Shown: positions 1 through 8,232 of the stretch, one piece after another | Numbering within the stretch: position 1 is the first letter of the stretch | Layout: each line of letters opens with the position of its first letter | Source of the DNA: Halostagnicola larsenii XH-48 | Lineage (GTDB): Archaea > Halobacteriota > Halobacteria > Halobacteriales > Natrialbaceae | Length of the DNA stretch: 64,000 bases | Reading direction: 5' to 3' | Assembly (NCBI RefSeq): GCF_000517625.1 | Contig: NZ_CP007056.1 | Span: forward strand, 124,001 to 188,000 | The notes under the pieces: model-generated | Told to the model about the DNA's origin: nothing | The model's database searches: none | Seen by the model: only the letters and a program-made list of their open reading frames with translations | Program-made: the position numbers and the translations under genes

Positions 1-404
1 ATTGCTATAAACAAAATTCACACAGATATAGTATATGTGTGGAAAAATTTCACTCACCATCTCTATTCAAAATTGAGTAGGTGCGATACTGGCCGTAAAA
101 TCCTGTTATAGCAGGGACTGTCCAGCACAGAGATGGTGAACTGGGGATCCCCATTCTAGTGGATCTCCTCGTCTGAACAATATGACGTGTAGGTTCGGTT
201 TACGGGGTCAATTCAGGCTTGTTGGATGACTATCGACGCATATCACTAAAACATATAATTAATATATTATATATTTTATTACTACTATGCTTTATTGATA
301 CCTTCCGTACCTTCACCGGCCTCGAATCTAAATAAGATAATAACTATAATAGTAGTAAATACATAGTCACCTATTTATCTGCGGAGACAGTTGTTACTGT
401 TACG
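1..404. other. AT-rich gene-free start of window with nested inverted repeats
   Basis: No convincing reading frame is seen. The first 140 bases hold several inverted repeats: TCACCATCTCT (54-64) pairs perfectly with AGAGATGGTGA (129-139), TGCTATAA (3-10) pairs with TTATAGCA (106-113), and 19-41 is a near-palindrome with CACAC/GTGTG ends. Positions 255-300 and 325-365 are very AT-rich and probably contain the promoter of the UspA gene that follows. The repeats could be the end of an element or a structured untranslated region; nothing decides between these. Confidence 0.5.
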
Positions 405-896
405 ATGAACGAAGATTCGCCCGGTTTAGATGGCATGGAGGATATCGGCATTGAAACCGTCGTTCTCGGGGTACGTGCTCGCGATGACGACCGCGCCGAG
501 ACGCTCGTGGATGCCGTGGAAGATATTCGCACGTCGAACGACCTCACCGTTATCGTTGCGTATATTTTCGATAAGGACTCTCACAACGAAACCATCAAGC
601 AGGTGGTCGGTGCGGATAGTGAGCACGTCGACCCCGACGAGTTGGCTTCCAGAATGTCCGTCGTTCGAACGATCACCGACCTTCTCGAGGCAGCGTCCAT
701 CGACGTCGAAACTCGCGCCGCACCGGGAACGAGCGGGGATGGCCTCGTCGACATCGCTGAGGACGTCGACGCAGACCGGGTGATCATCGGCGGCCGTCGC
801 CGATCCCCCACGGGCAAGGCGCTTTTCGGAAGCGCGGTCCAGACCGTGATGTTCAACGCACCCTGTCCGGTGACGTTCGTTCGCGATCAGGAGTAA
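405..896 (+). CDS. Universal stress protein, UspA family
   Basis: A 163-residue single-domain UspA protein. The C-terminal part (about 129-143) has the Gly-rich nucleotide-binding signature GGRRRSPTGKALFGS, and the N-terminal strand (IETVVLGV) opens the fold after a 15-residue acidic lead. Such proteins usually bind ATP and act in stress tolerance, often as dimers; the specific role here is unknown. It is a single-gene unit; the PHP gene that follows converges on it. A second UspA with nearly the same RRRSPTGKALFG segment lies at 53122-53586. The ATG is preceded by a long AT-rich region. A later in-frame Met (position 11) is a possible alternative start. Confidence 0.9.
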   Translation: MNEDSPGLDGMEDIGIETVVLGVRARDDDRAETLVDAVEDIRTSNDLTVIVAYIFDKDSHNETIKQVVGADSEHVDPDELASRMSVVRTITDLLEAASIDVETRAAPGTSGDGLVDIAEDVDADRVIIGGRRRSPTGKALFGSAVQTVMFNAPCPVTFVRDQE

Positions 897-957
897 GCGG
901 CTCTGATTCGGTGTGCGATCGATACCAGCCAGTTGTCGTCGAGCGCTGCTCGAGCCG

Positions 958-1671
958 TCAGGAATCCTCTTCACCCGGCGGGGTTCCGACTCCCGGTGTC
1001 GGGTCCGCCATCGAATCGATCACGCGCTTTCGGCGGTGTATCGCCCTGTAGGCCCGACGCAGTAGTCGATCGAGCCGCGAGTGCGAGACGCGTGCGCTCA
1101 CCCGTCCGTCGCGGATGGCATCGACCACCGATTCGGGCGTGAGTCGATCCGCTTCGACGACGGTGTAGGCCCGACCGACTTCGAAGGGGTAGTGAGCGTC
1201 GCTGCCACCGATAAGCGGGAGTCCCCGGTCGGCCGCCAGCTCCTCGACGAGCGGTCGCGAACGGGGGTGTTTTCCGTTGACCTCGATGGCGTCGAACGGC
1301 ACGTCCTCGAGTTCACGGATCGTGCTGTTGCGAAACGGGTGGGCCACAATCGCGGCGCAGTCGCGCTCGTGAGCCAATTCGACCGCTTGCGCCGGTGTCA
1401 GTTCCCCGGGTTTCGTTTCCGAGGGCGGGTCGGGACCCACGACGAGAACGTGGCCGCGGTCGGTCGTGATCTCGATTCCGGGCAGTGTTTCGACGTCCGC
1501 AGGCGGCTCGAGGGGGGTGTAGTAATCGTGATTAGTCGTCGCGATACCGTCGAGACCGCGCCGTTGGGCCATTTTCGCGAGTGCCCGCGCGCCGAACGGG
1601 TCGAACAGGTCCCCGAGCGTTCGCCGGCCGTGGAAGAATCGCGTGTGCGAATGGAGATCGACGATGTACAC
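958..1671 (-). CDS. PHP domain metal-dependent phosphoesterase
   Basis: A 237-residue PHP-fold protein. Visible metal-site elements are the N-terminal DLHSHT (His7, His9), TNHD (47-49), GIE (Glu67), AHPF (His111) and the C-terminal GGSDAHYP (Asp158, His160). This is the pattern of stand-alone PHP hydrolases (DUF/PHP-C type) that remove phosphate from nucleotides or small phosphoesters; the substrate cannot be read from sequence. The last 25 residues are Pro/Gly/Asp-rich and probably disordered. It is divergent from the lipid-kinase gene at 1726, with 54 bp between the two starts. Confidence 0.88.
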   Translation of the reverse strand: MYIVDLHSHTRFFHGRRTLGDLFDPFGARALAKMAQRRGLDGIATTNHDYYTPLEPPADVETLPGIEITTDRGHVLVVGPDPPSETKPGELTPAQAVELAHERDCAAIVAHPFRNSTIRELEDVPFDAIEVNGKHPRSRPLVEELAADRGLPLIGGSDAHYPFEVGRAYTVVEADRLTPESVVDAIRDGRVSARVSHSRLDRLLRRAYRAIHRRKRVIDSMADPTPGVGTPPGEEDS

Positions 1672-1725
1672 GTGAAGGCATTCGCCGGGCAGGCCCTTTT
1701 TTGCTTGGCCGGCGTATCACGCGGT

Positions 1726-2688
1726 ATGCAATCGGATAGTCCCGCGGCGGAACGACGAGAAAGCGACCGGGTTTTCGTTCTCAATCCCGTCAGCGGGAGT
1801 CAGGATCACGTCGACGACGTCGTCAAACTGGCAGCCGATTACGGATTCGAGGTTCTGACGACCGAAGAATCCGGGGACGCGACTCGGTTCGCCCGCCGGG
1901 CCGCACCAGACGTCGATCTCGTCGCCGCAGTCGGCGGCGACGGCACCGTCAACGAAGTCGTCAACGGCATCGTCGAGGCGGACGCGCTCGAGTCGACGAC
2001 CGTCGGCGTCGTCCCCACAGGAACGGGCAACAACTTCGCGACGAACATCGGTATCGAGGGTATCGAACACGCCTTCGAGGTGATCGACGACGGCCGTCGC
2101 CGAACGATCGATCTGGGGCTCGCGAACGATTGTGCGTTCGTCAACTCCTGCATCGGCGGCGTTACGGCCGAGGCAAGCAGCGATACCTCCTCCGAGACCA
2201 AACGCGATCTGGGCGTGCTCGCGTACGTCAAGAACACGCTCGAGTCGGCCCAGGAATTCGATTCGCTCCCGCTCCGAGTGGAGACGGCCGCAGAACCCGA
2301 CGGCGAGTTCGAGCGCGCTTGGGAGGGCGAGGCGCTGTTCGTCCTCGTCGGTAACTGTCGACGGTTCACGGGTTCGCGGACCGCCCAGGCCCATGTCGAG
2401 GACGGACTCCTCGAGGTAACGATCGTCGAAGACGCCGCGATCCCCGATCTGCTCGGCGGCGCGTTTCTCGAGGGGTTGTTCGCTCGCGACAGCACCCACA
2501 TCATCCGTCGCCGGACGCCGTCGCTGACGATCGAACACCGGGAACACGCCGTCGAGTATAGCCTGGACGGTGAAATGCTCGAGACCGAACACTTGGAACT
2601 CGACGTGAACCCAACCGCGCTCGAGATCGCCGTCGGCGAAGGCTATCAGCCGAACCCCGACGAAGAGGGGGGATTGTTCGAATCGTAG
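1726..2688 (+). CDS. Diacylglycerol kinase-family lipid kinase (YegS-like)
   Basis: 320 residues beginning at the ATG at 1726; the same frame is open far upstream but that part lies over the PHP gene and lacks family similarity. The DAGK catalytic fold shows as VLNPVSGS near residue 19, AVGGDGTVNEVVNG (68-81) with the nucleotide-binding GGDGT, and PTGTGNNFA (97-105). The family phosphorylates lipids such as diacylglycerol, or polyprenol/sphingoid analogues; in haloarchaea the substrate would be an archaeal lipid or related alcohol. There are no membrane segments, so it is a peripheral cytoplasmic enzyme. The end faces the polyphosphate kinase gene, with 67 bp between. Confidence 0.88.
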   Translation: MQSDSPAAERRESDRVFVLNPVSGSQDHVDDVVKLAADYGFEVLTTEESGDATRFARRAAPDVDLVAAVGGDGTVNEVVNGIVEADALESTTVGVVPTGTGNNFATNIGIEGIEHAFEVIDDGRRRTIDLGLANDCAFVNSCIGGVTAEASSDTSSETKRDLGVLAYVKNTLESAQEFDSLPLRVETAAEPDGEFERAWEGEALFVLVGNCRRFTGSRTAQAHVEDGLLEVTIVEDAAIPDLLGGAFLEGLFARDSTHIIRRRTPSLTIEHREHAVEYSLDGEMLETEHLELDVNPTALEIAVGEGYQPNPDEEGGLFES

Positions 2689-2755
2689 TGCGGATCGACG
2701 AGCCCCGTTAGGAGTACGCTCTCGAGGCTTCGGCTTTCTCGGGCGTCAATGGCTG

Positions 2756-5080
2756 TTACGGGAGATCATCACGTCGAATCTCGCCCCGTGCCGCGCGCAT
2801 GAACGTCTCGTGAACGTCATTGTTCGTGCTATCGGAGTCGGTCTCGGCGCGTCGGTAGGTTCCGTCAGATTGCATCACCCACCGATTCTGATCGTCAGTC
2901 AGTAGCGTCTCGAGCACCGACTCGAGGGTCGACTGGATCTCGGGGTCGTCGATTGGTACGACTGCCTCGACTCGGGTGTCGAGGTTGCGTGCCATCCAAT
3001 CCGCAGAGCCGATGTAGTACCGCGTTTCCTCGGCCGATTGAAAGTAGAAGATTCGGGAGTGCTCGAGGAAGCGGCCGACGATACTGTGAACGTCGATGGT
3101 CTCGCTGACGTTCGCCAGCCCCGGCCGAAGGCGACAGATGTCGCGAACGATGAGGTCGATATCGACGCCGGCTATCGACGCCCTGTAGAGTTCCCGCACC
3201 AGTTCTGGATCTTCTAAACGATTCATCTTGGCGACGATCTGAGCGTCGTCCCCATCCCTCGCTCGGCGGGCCTCGGCCCGAATGAGACTTCTGAACCGTT
3301 CGCGCATGTTTCCGGGTGCGACGAGCAGTTTTCGGTACTCCCGCGGCATCGAGTGGCCAGTAAAGTAGTTGAACAGTTTCACGAGATCCTGCCCGACGTC
3401 CCGATCGACGGTGAACAGGCCGAGATCCTCGTACTGCTTTGCGGTTTCCGAGTGGTAGTTTCCGGTTCCGACGTGAGAGTAGAGCCGGACGCCGTCTGAC
3501 TCCTCGCGAACCACGAGCGACGTTTTCGTGTGGGTCTTGTACCCCATCGTTCCGTACGCGACGTGGATACCCTCCTCCTCGAGTTTCTTCGCCCACTCGA
3601 GGTTGTTCTTCTCGTCGAATCTGGCCTTGAGTTCCACCATCACCGCGACTTGCTTACCGTTCCGCGCGGCCTCGAGGAGGCTTTCGATCACCTGCGAGTC
3701 GCTGGCAGTCCGGTATATCGCCGCCTTGATCGCGAGCACGTCCGGATCGTTCGCCGCCTCCTCGAGAAAGCGCTGGACGGTGTCTTCGAACGAATGGTAG
3801 GGGTGGTGTACGAGCACGTCGCGTTCCCGAATCGTGTCGAAGACGCTCCCGTCGTCATCGCGTTCGTTCAACCGTGGGTGCGGTTGGGGCGTCCACTCCG
3901 GAACCGCGAGGTCATCCCGATGGAGCTTCGTCAGTTCCGCAAAGTCTCGATAATCCAACGGCCCGTCGAGCTCGAACACCTCTCGGTCGTCGAGGTCGAG
4001 TTCTCGAGTCAGGATCTCGAGGATCTCGTCGGGCGCGCCGCGTTCGATCTCGAGTCGAACCGCCGTCGCGAACCGCCGCTCCTCGAGGACTTCCTCTATC
4101 ATCTCGATCAGGTCCTCCGCGACCGCCTCGTTGCGGCCGACTTCGGCGTTTCGAGTCACGCGAAAGAGTGCCGTTTCGATCACGTCAACGTCGGGAAAGA
4201 GGCGGTCCAGATGTGCGCGAACGACATCCTCGAGGAGGACGTACCGATCGTCATCGCCGTTGTCGAGAGGAATCAACCTGACCTGGTTACGCGGAATCTT
4301 TACCCGGGAGAACGTCGGGTCCTCGCCGGGCCGTTCGCGGGTGAGGATAGCCAGCGAGAGGCTCTGGTTCGAGATGAACGGAAACGGGTGGGCCGGATCG
4401 AACGTCAGCGGCGTCAGGGTCGGCAAGACCGAACTTTCGAAGTACTGGCGGATACCCTCTCGTTCCGCCGCCTCGAGGGCATCGTACTCGACGATGCGAA
4501 CGCCGGCCGCCGAAAGCGCCGGTCGGATCTCCTCGCGGTAACAGCGACTCTGTCGTTCGAATATCGGCCGCGCCGTTTCGAGAACGTCTTCCCACTGTTC
4601 GAGCGGCGTTCGCCCGTCGGGCGTCTCCTCGTCGACCCCGGCCGCGATCTGTTGTTTGAGTCCGCCGACACGTTTCCGGAAGAACTCGTCCATGTTCGTC
4701 GTGAGTATCGCGAGAAACTTCGTCCGTTCCAACAAGGGGTTGTCCTCGTCGACGGCCTCCTCGAGCACGCGGCGCTGAAACGCGAGTTCGCTCAGTTCGC
4801 GGTTGAGGTAGTACGTCGGCTTTGAGAGGTCTGTCGCCGGTTCGGTCTCATTTGACCCGCTCGAGTCCGGATGCTGTAATTCTGTTCCATCGTCGGCCCC
4901 GTCACCACGACCGGATACCATCGAACGAAACTCGACCGACGACGGCGAGTCGACCGACTGCGCGTCACGTAGCGAGGGATCGTTCTCGTCGTCTTCTGCC
5001 GGACTCGAGTCGTCGGAGCAACCTCGATCCGTCTCCACGCCGTCGGTCGATCCCGCGTCCGTCTCGGAATCGCCCGTCAT
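2756..5080 (-). CDS. ppk1: Polyphosphate kinase 1
   Basis: 774 residues, about 85 more than bacterial PPK1, the excess being a very acidic, Ser-rich N-terminal tail. The PPK1 core starts at YYLNRELSELAFQRRVL (about 90). Two phospholipase-D-like histidines are recognisable, His517 in KTHTK and His674 in FLEHSRIF; their 157-residue spacing equals that of the E. coli catalytic pair His435/His592. The segments YSHVGTGNYH and IGSADWMARNLD are also conserved. The enzyme makes long-chain polyphosphate from ATP, reversibly. Its start codon overlaps the stop of the upstream phosphatase gene by four bases, so the two are co-translated. Confidence 0.95.
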   Translation of the reverse strand: MTGDSETDAGSTDGVETDRGCSDDSSPAEDDENDPSLRDAQSVDSPSSVEFRSMVSGRGDGADDGTELQHPDSSGSNETEPATDLSKPTYYLNRELSELAFQRRVLEEAVDEDNPLLERTKFLAILTTNMDEFFRKRVGGLKQQIAAGVDEETPDGRTPLEQWEDVLETARPIFERQSRCYREEIRPALSAAGVRIVEYDALEAAEREGIRQYFESSVLPTLTPLTFDPAHPFPFISNQSLSLAILTRERPGEDPTFSRVKIPRNQVRLIPLDNGDDDRYVLLEDVVRAHLDRLFPDVDVIETALFRVTRNAEVGRNEAVAEDLIEMIEEVLEERRFATAVRLEIERGAPDEILEILTRELDLDDREVFELDGPLDYRDFAELTKLHRDDLAVPEWTPQPHPRLNERDDDGSVFDTIRERDVLVHHPYHSFEDTVQRFLEEAANDPDVLAIKAAIYRTASDSQVIESLLEAARNGKQVAVMVELKARFDEKNNLEWAKKLEEEGIHVAYGTMGYKTHTKTSLVVREESDGVRLYSHVGTGNYHSETAKQYEDLGLFTVDRDVGQDLVKLFNYFTGHSMPREYRKLLVAPGNMRERFRSLIRAEARRARDGDDAQIVAKMNRLEDPELVRELYRASIAGVDIDLIVRDICRLRPGLANVSETIDVHSIVGRFLEHSRIFYFQSAEETRYYIGSADWMARNLDTRVEAVVPIDDPEIQSTLESVLETLLTDDQNRWVMQSDGTYRRAETDSDSTNNDVHETFMRAARGEIRRDDLP

Positions 5081-5766
5081 TGGCGGTTGGTCGCGACGAT
5101 TTTGTCGTCGGATCGGTTCACGTATCCCTCTGATTCGACGGTGACGAATCGGTCCCGACCGATGTCGTACGCCGTGAGGCTCCCGCCATAGACACAGCCG
5201 GTGTCGAGACCCACCGCCGATTCGCTCTCGAACGGCTCGTTAAGAACGGTGTGTCCGAAGAAGATACGCGGCGGCCCGTCGTACTCCTCGAACCAGAACG
5301 GCCCGTCGTATCCGTTCCCCTCGGGCGATCGCATGGTCAGAACGTCTTCCCTGGAGTGATCCCCAATCGTCCGGGCCGGATCGACGCCGCCGTGAACGAC
5401 GAGGCCGTCCGCCCAGGAAATCGCCGTCGGAAACGATTCCATGATCCGGCGCTCGCACTCGCCGAAGTTCGGGAGCGATGTTTGCCCGTCTAGCAGTTTC
5501 TGTTCGTTGTTCCCGCGAACGGACAGCAACTTCGACGACGCATCGATCCGATCGAGGACGGCTTTACTGTCGGGGCCTTTCCGTACCAGATCGCCGACGA
5601 AGACCGCGAGATCGCGATCGCCCAAATCGAGAACCGAAAGCAGCGTCTCGAGATCCTCGAGACAGCCGTGTACGTCCCCGACGATGTAGACATCGTCGTA
5701 GTTCTCGAGATCGATCCGTCGGTGATCGAAAGCTACCGCATCGAACGAACGGACAGTTCTGGTCAC
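5077..5766 (-). CDS. Metallophosphoesterase, PPP/ApaH-like serine-threonine phosphatase family
   Basis: 229 residues with all PPP-family metal motifs: GDVHG (30-34), GDLVRKGPDS (58-67), RGNNE (84-88), VVHGG (His125) and FGHT (170-173), ending with the typical GLDTGCVYGG. Members hydrolyse phosphoproteins, diadenosine polyphosphates or polyphosphate-related compounds. The start is a GTG at 5766. The gene overlaps ppk1 by an ATGA junction. The pairing suggests a role in polyphosphate or nucleotide-polyphosphate turnover, or regulation of PPK1; that link is inference. Confidence 0.88.
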   Translation of the reverse strand: MTRTVRSFDAVAFDHRRIDLENYDDVYIVGDVHGCLEDLETLLSVLDLGDRDLAVFVGDLVRKGPDSKAVLDRIDASSKLLSVRGNNEQKLLDGQTSLPNFGECERRIMESFPTAISWADGLVVHGGVDPARTIGDHSREDVLTMRSPEGNGYDGPFWFEEYDGPPRIFFGHTVLNEPFESESAVGLDTGCVYGGSLTAYDIGRDRFVTVESEGYVNRSDDKIVATNRQ

Positions 5767-5803
5767 GTCTTGTCCGATAGTTCAGAAAATCGGTGATAAA
5801 CCG

Positions 5804-5810
5804 TTTATAT
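5804..5810 (-). promoter_or_regulatory. TATA box of the phosphatase-ppk1 operon
   Basis: Read on the minus strand the sequence is ATATAAA, followed about 38 bases later by the GTG start at 5766. With the usual archaeal spacing of about 25 bp, transcription would begin near 5780, giving a short leader. Confidence 0.5.
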
Positions 5811-6175
5811 GTGTGTCAGCTATGGCTATATATCATATCGTACGACTGTATAGCACTCACGAGTCCTGATCTGTGTGCCGTCTCGACGTTTCGGGCTGTG
5901 AAATGGATAGTTTGTCGTGTGTATAGTCACATGCAAGAACTCCCACCTGCGGAACTCCCACCGAACGTAATACGGGTTCTATTGCGTTCTCCGGTCGATA
6001 CGTTCCAGTCAGCGACCGGTCGTTTCGAAAGTTCACGCAGCCATGCTATTCGGACTGCGGCGATTGCGGTGTTCGCACGGGAACATACCGTCGCACTCGA
6101 GGACCGCGTTCATCGAACCGATTGAGGCGATATCGAAGTCAGACTGATACTCTTTGACGCCTCGTTTTTACGGAG
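5811..6175. other. Gene-free spacer between phosphatase promoter and btpA-like gene
   Basis: About 365 bases of lower-GC sequence. An open frame of about 110 codons at 5793-6125 on the plus strand lacks haloarchaeal protein composition (few acidic residues) and similarity to anything I recognise. I see no RNA gene or strong repeat. Confidence 0.5.
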
Positions 6176-6991
6176 TTACGCGCCGTCTCGAGCGGCCTCG
6201 ACGACCGCTTCGACTCGCTCTCTCGAGACGGGGTTCGTCGTCTCCTGGTCCTTCTTGAGTGCGGTACCGACGATCACGCCGCCCGCGCCGGCATCGAAAC
6301 AGTCGCCGATAGTCCTGCTCGTGACGCCGCTCCCGACGAGGACCGGGACGGACTCCTCGAGCGCGCCGAGCGTCTCTGCGACCAGTTCGACGTCCTCGAG
6401 TTGCGTTTCGGCTCCGGTTCCGACCCCGGAGACGATGACGCCGTCCGCGAGCCCGCGTTCGGTCGTCTCGAGTGCGACCTGCTCGATCGACGTCTCCCCG
6501 ACTGGGGTCGCGTGTTTGACGTGAACGTCGGCGAGGATGGCAACGTCGGCGTCGATACGCTCGCGGAGTCGAACGGTTTCGTGGGCCTTCCCTTCGAGAA
6601 CTCCCTGGTCGGTCGCCGCCGCGCCGACGTGGACGTTGACGCGAACGAACGACGCGCCCGTCGCCGCGGCGATCGACAGCGCGGCTTCGGCGTCGTTTCG
6701 GAGCACGTTCACGCCGACTGGGACGTCGACGGCGGCGGTCACTGCGGCGGTCTGGGCGGTCATCTCCGCGATCACGTGCTCGGGAACGTCCTCGGGATAG
6801 AACGGCGCGTCGCCGAAGTTCTCGAGGACGATTCCGTCGACGCCGCCCGCCTCGAGCGCCGTCGCGTCCTCGAGCGCTCGGGACCGAATCGAGTCGCGGT
6901 CGCCGTCGAATCCTGGCGAACCGGGCAGCGCCGGCAGGTGAACCATTCCGAGTACCGGTCGATCGACGCCGAACTGCTCGAGGAAATCCAT
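6176..6991 (-). CDS. BtpA/SgcQ family TIM-barrel protein
   Basis: 271 residues from the ATG at 6991; the frame stays open upstream but is antisense to the OYE gene there. The N-terminus GVDRPVLGMVHLPALPGSPGF, the segment GIVLENFGDAPF and the C-terminal VLVGSGVT...DAGAGGVIVGTALKKD define the BtpA family. BtpA was named for stabilising photosystem I in cyanobacteria, but most members are uncharacterised TIM barrels with a phosphate-binding C-terminal loop. Function here is unknown; a sugar- or nucleoside-phosphate substrate is a guess. It is divergent from the OYE gene with 99 bp between starts. Confidence 0.85.
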   Translation of the reverse strand: MDFLEQFGVDRPVLGMVHLPALPGSPGFDGDRDSIRSRALEDATALEAGGVDGIVLENFGDAPFYPEDVPEHVIAEMTAQTAAVTAAVDVPVGVNVLRNDAEAALSIAAATGASFVRVNVHVGAAATDQGVLEGKAHETVRLRERIDADVAILADVHVKHATPVGETSIEQVALETTERGLADGVIVSGVGTGAETQLEDVELVAETLGALEESVPVLVGSGVTSRTIGDCFDAGAGGVIVGTALKKDQETTNPVSRERVEAVVEAARDGA

Positions 6992-7090
6992 AGTGGCTCT
7001 GGTGGGTCCGACACTAAAAAGGTCACTCACCGCCAGCAAGGACATCCTCCTCCGGGATGGTTTTTCACCGGCGGCCCGTAGCCGGGACGG

Positions 7091-8200
7091 ATGACCGATC
7101 TCTTTAGCTCGCTTTCGCTGAATGGGTATCAGCTGCCGAACCGAATCGCCGTCTCGCCGATGTGTCAGTACTCCTGTGAGCCCGACGGGCAGGCGACCGA
7201 GTGGCATCGCGTTCACCTCGGCAGCCGCGCCGTCGGCGGCGCCGGAATCGTCATGACCGAAGCGACGGCCGTCGAGCCCCGGGGTCGAATTACCCCGCAC
7301 GATCTCGGCATCTGGAGCGACGAGCACGCTGACGCGCTCGCGCCGACGACCGAATTCATCCGCGAACAGGGGGCGATTCCAGCGATTCAACTCGCCCACG
7401 CGGGCCACAAGGCAAGCAAGTCCCGGCCATGGGAGGGGAACCGTCCGATCCGCCCCGAAGACGGCGGGTGGGAAGTGCTGTCGCCGTCGCCCGACGCCTA
7501 TCCCGACTTCAGCGGCGAACTGCCAGCGATGCGGAAAGCCGACTCGAGGGCGCTCGAGGAAGTAACTGAAGCCTACCGCGAGGCCGCAGCGCGCTCGCTC
7601 GAGGCGGGATTCGAAATCGCTGAGATCCACGCCGCTCACGGCTATCTGCTCCACGAGTTCCTCTCGCCGGTGACGAACCGCCGCGACGACGAGTACGGCG
7701 GGAGCTTCGAGAATCGGACTCGACTTCTTCGCGAGGTCGTTCGGGCGGTCGATACCGTCTGGCCGGACGAGAAGCCGCTGTTCGTCCGGATCTCCGGCAC
7801 CGATTGGCTCGAGGGGCGGCCGTCGTGGGAACTCGAGGATTCGGTTCGACTCGCGGGCGACCTCGCCGCGCTCGGCGTCGATCTGATCGACGTAAGCTCA
7901 GGGGGGATCCACCCTGCACAAGAGGCTCCCGCCGGGCCGAACTTCCAGGTCCCGCTCGCCGAGCGGATCCGATCCGAGCAGGGCGAGGAGGTCGCCGTCG
8001 GCGCGGTCGGCGGTATCACCGAACCCGAGCAGGCCGACGCGCTGGTTCGAAACGGGCGGGCTGATCTCGTCCTCGTGGGTCGGGAGTTCCTGCGCGACCC
8101 GTACTTCGGCGTGCACGCGGCGACAGAGCTGGGACCCGAAGACGCCGATTCGAAGTGGCCGGTGCAGTACCGACGCGCCGTTTCGGGGCCGACCGAATAG
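7091..8200 (+). CDS. NADH:flavin oxidoreductase, old yellow enzyme (YqjM/OYE-like)
   Basis: 369 residues. FMN-barrel hallmarks of the YqjM subgroup are visible: SPMCQYS near residue 22 (Cys25 and Tyr27), AIQLAHAGHK (98-107), the HAAHGYLLHEFLSP segment with His180, His183 and Tyr185, and TNRRDDEYGGSFENR. The C-terminal GAVGGIT and LVGREFLRDP bind the FMN phosphate. These enzymes reduce activated C=C bonds of enones using NAD(P)H; the natural substrate is unknown. The gene stands alone, facing the aminotransferase gene. Confidence 0.93.
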   Translation: MTDLFSSLSLNGYQLPNRIAVSPMCQYSCEPDGQATEWHRVHLGSRAVGGAGIVMTEATAVEPRGRITPHDLGIWSDEHADALAPTTEFIREQGAIPAIQLAHAGHKASKSRPWEGNRPIRPEDGGWEVLSPSPDAYPDFSGELPAMRKADSRALEEVTEAYREAAARSLEAGFEIAEIHAAHGYLLHEFLSPVTNRRDDEYGGSFENRTRLLREVVRAVDTVWPDEKPLFVRISGTDWLEGRPSWELEDSVRLAGDLAALGVDLIDVSSGGIHPAQEAPAGPNFQVPLAERIRSEQGEEVAVGAVGGITEPEQADALVRNGRADLVLVGREFLRDPYFGVHAATELGPEDADSKWPVQYRRAVSGPTE

Positions 8201-8232
8201 CGACTTTCGAGCGGCGAGTTGCCGGATTTTGC

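Noticed and set aside
1081-1725. Upstream extension of the lipid-kinase frame
   Set aside because: The 215 extra codons are antisense to the PHP gene and carry no lipid-kinase similarity; the ATG at 1726 gives the family-typical N-terminus.
3530-4825. 431-codon frame on the plus strand
   Set aside because: Fully antisense to ppk1, whose catalytic motifs are clear. Composition is Arg/Val-rich, as expected for a mirror frame.
5793-6125. 110-codon frame overlapping the phosphatase promoter
   Set aside because: Its start overlaps the TATA box of the opposite operon and its composition is not haloarchaeal.
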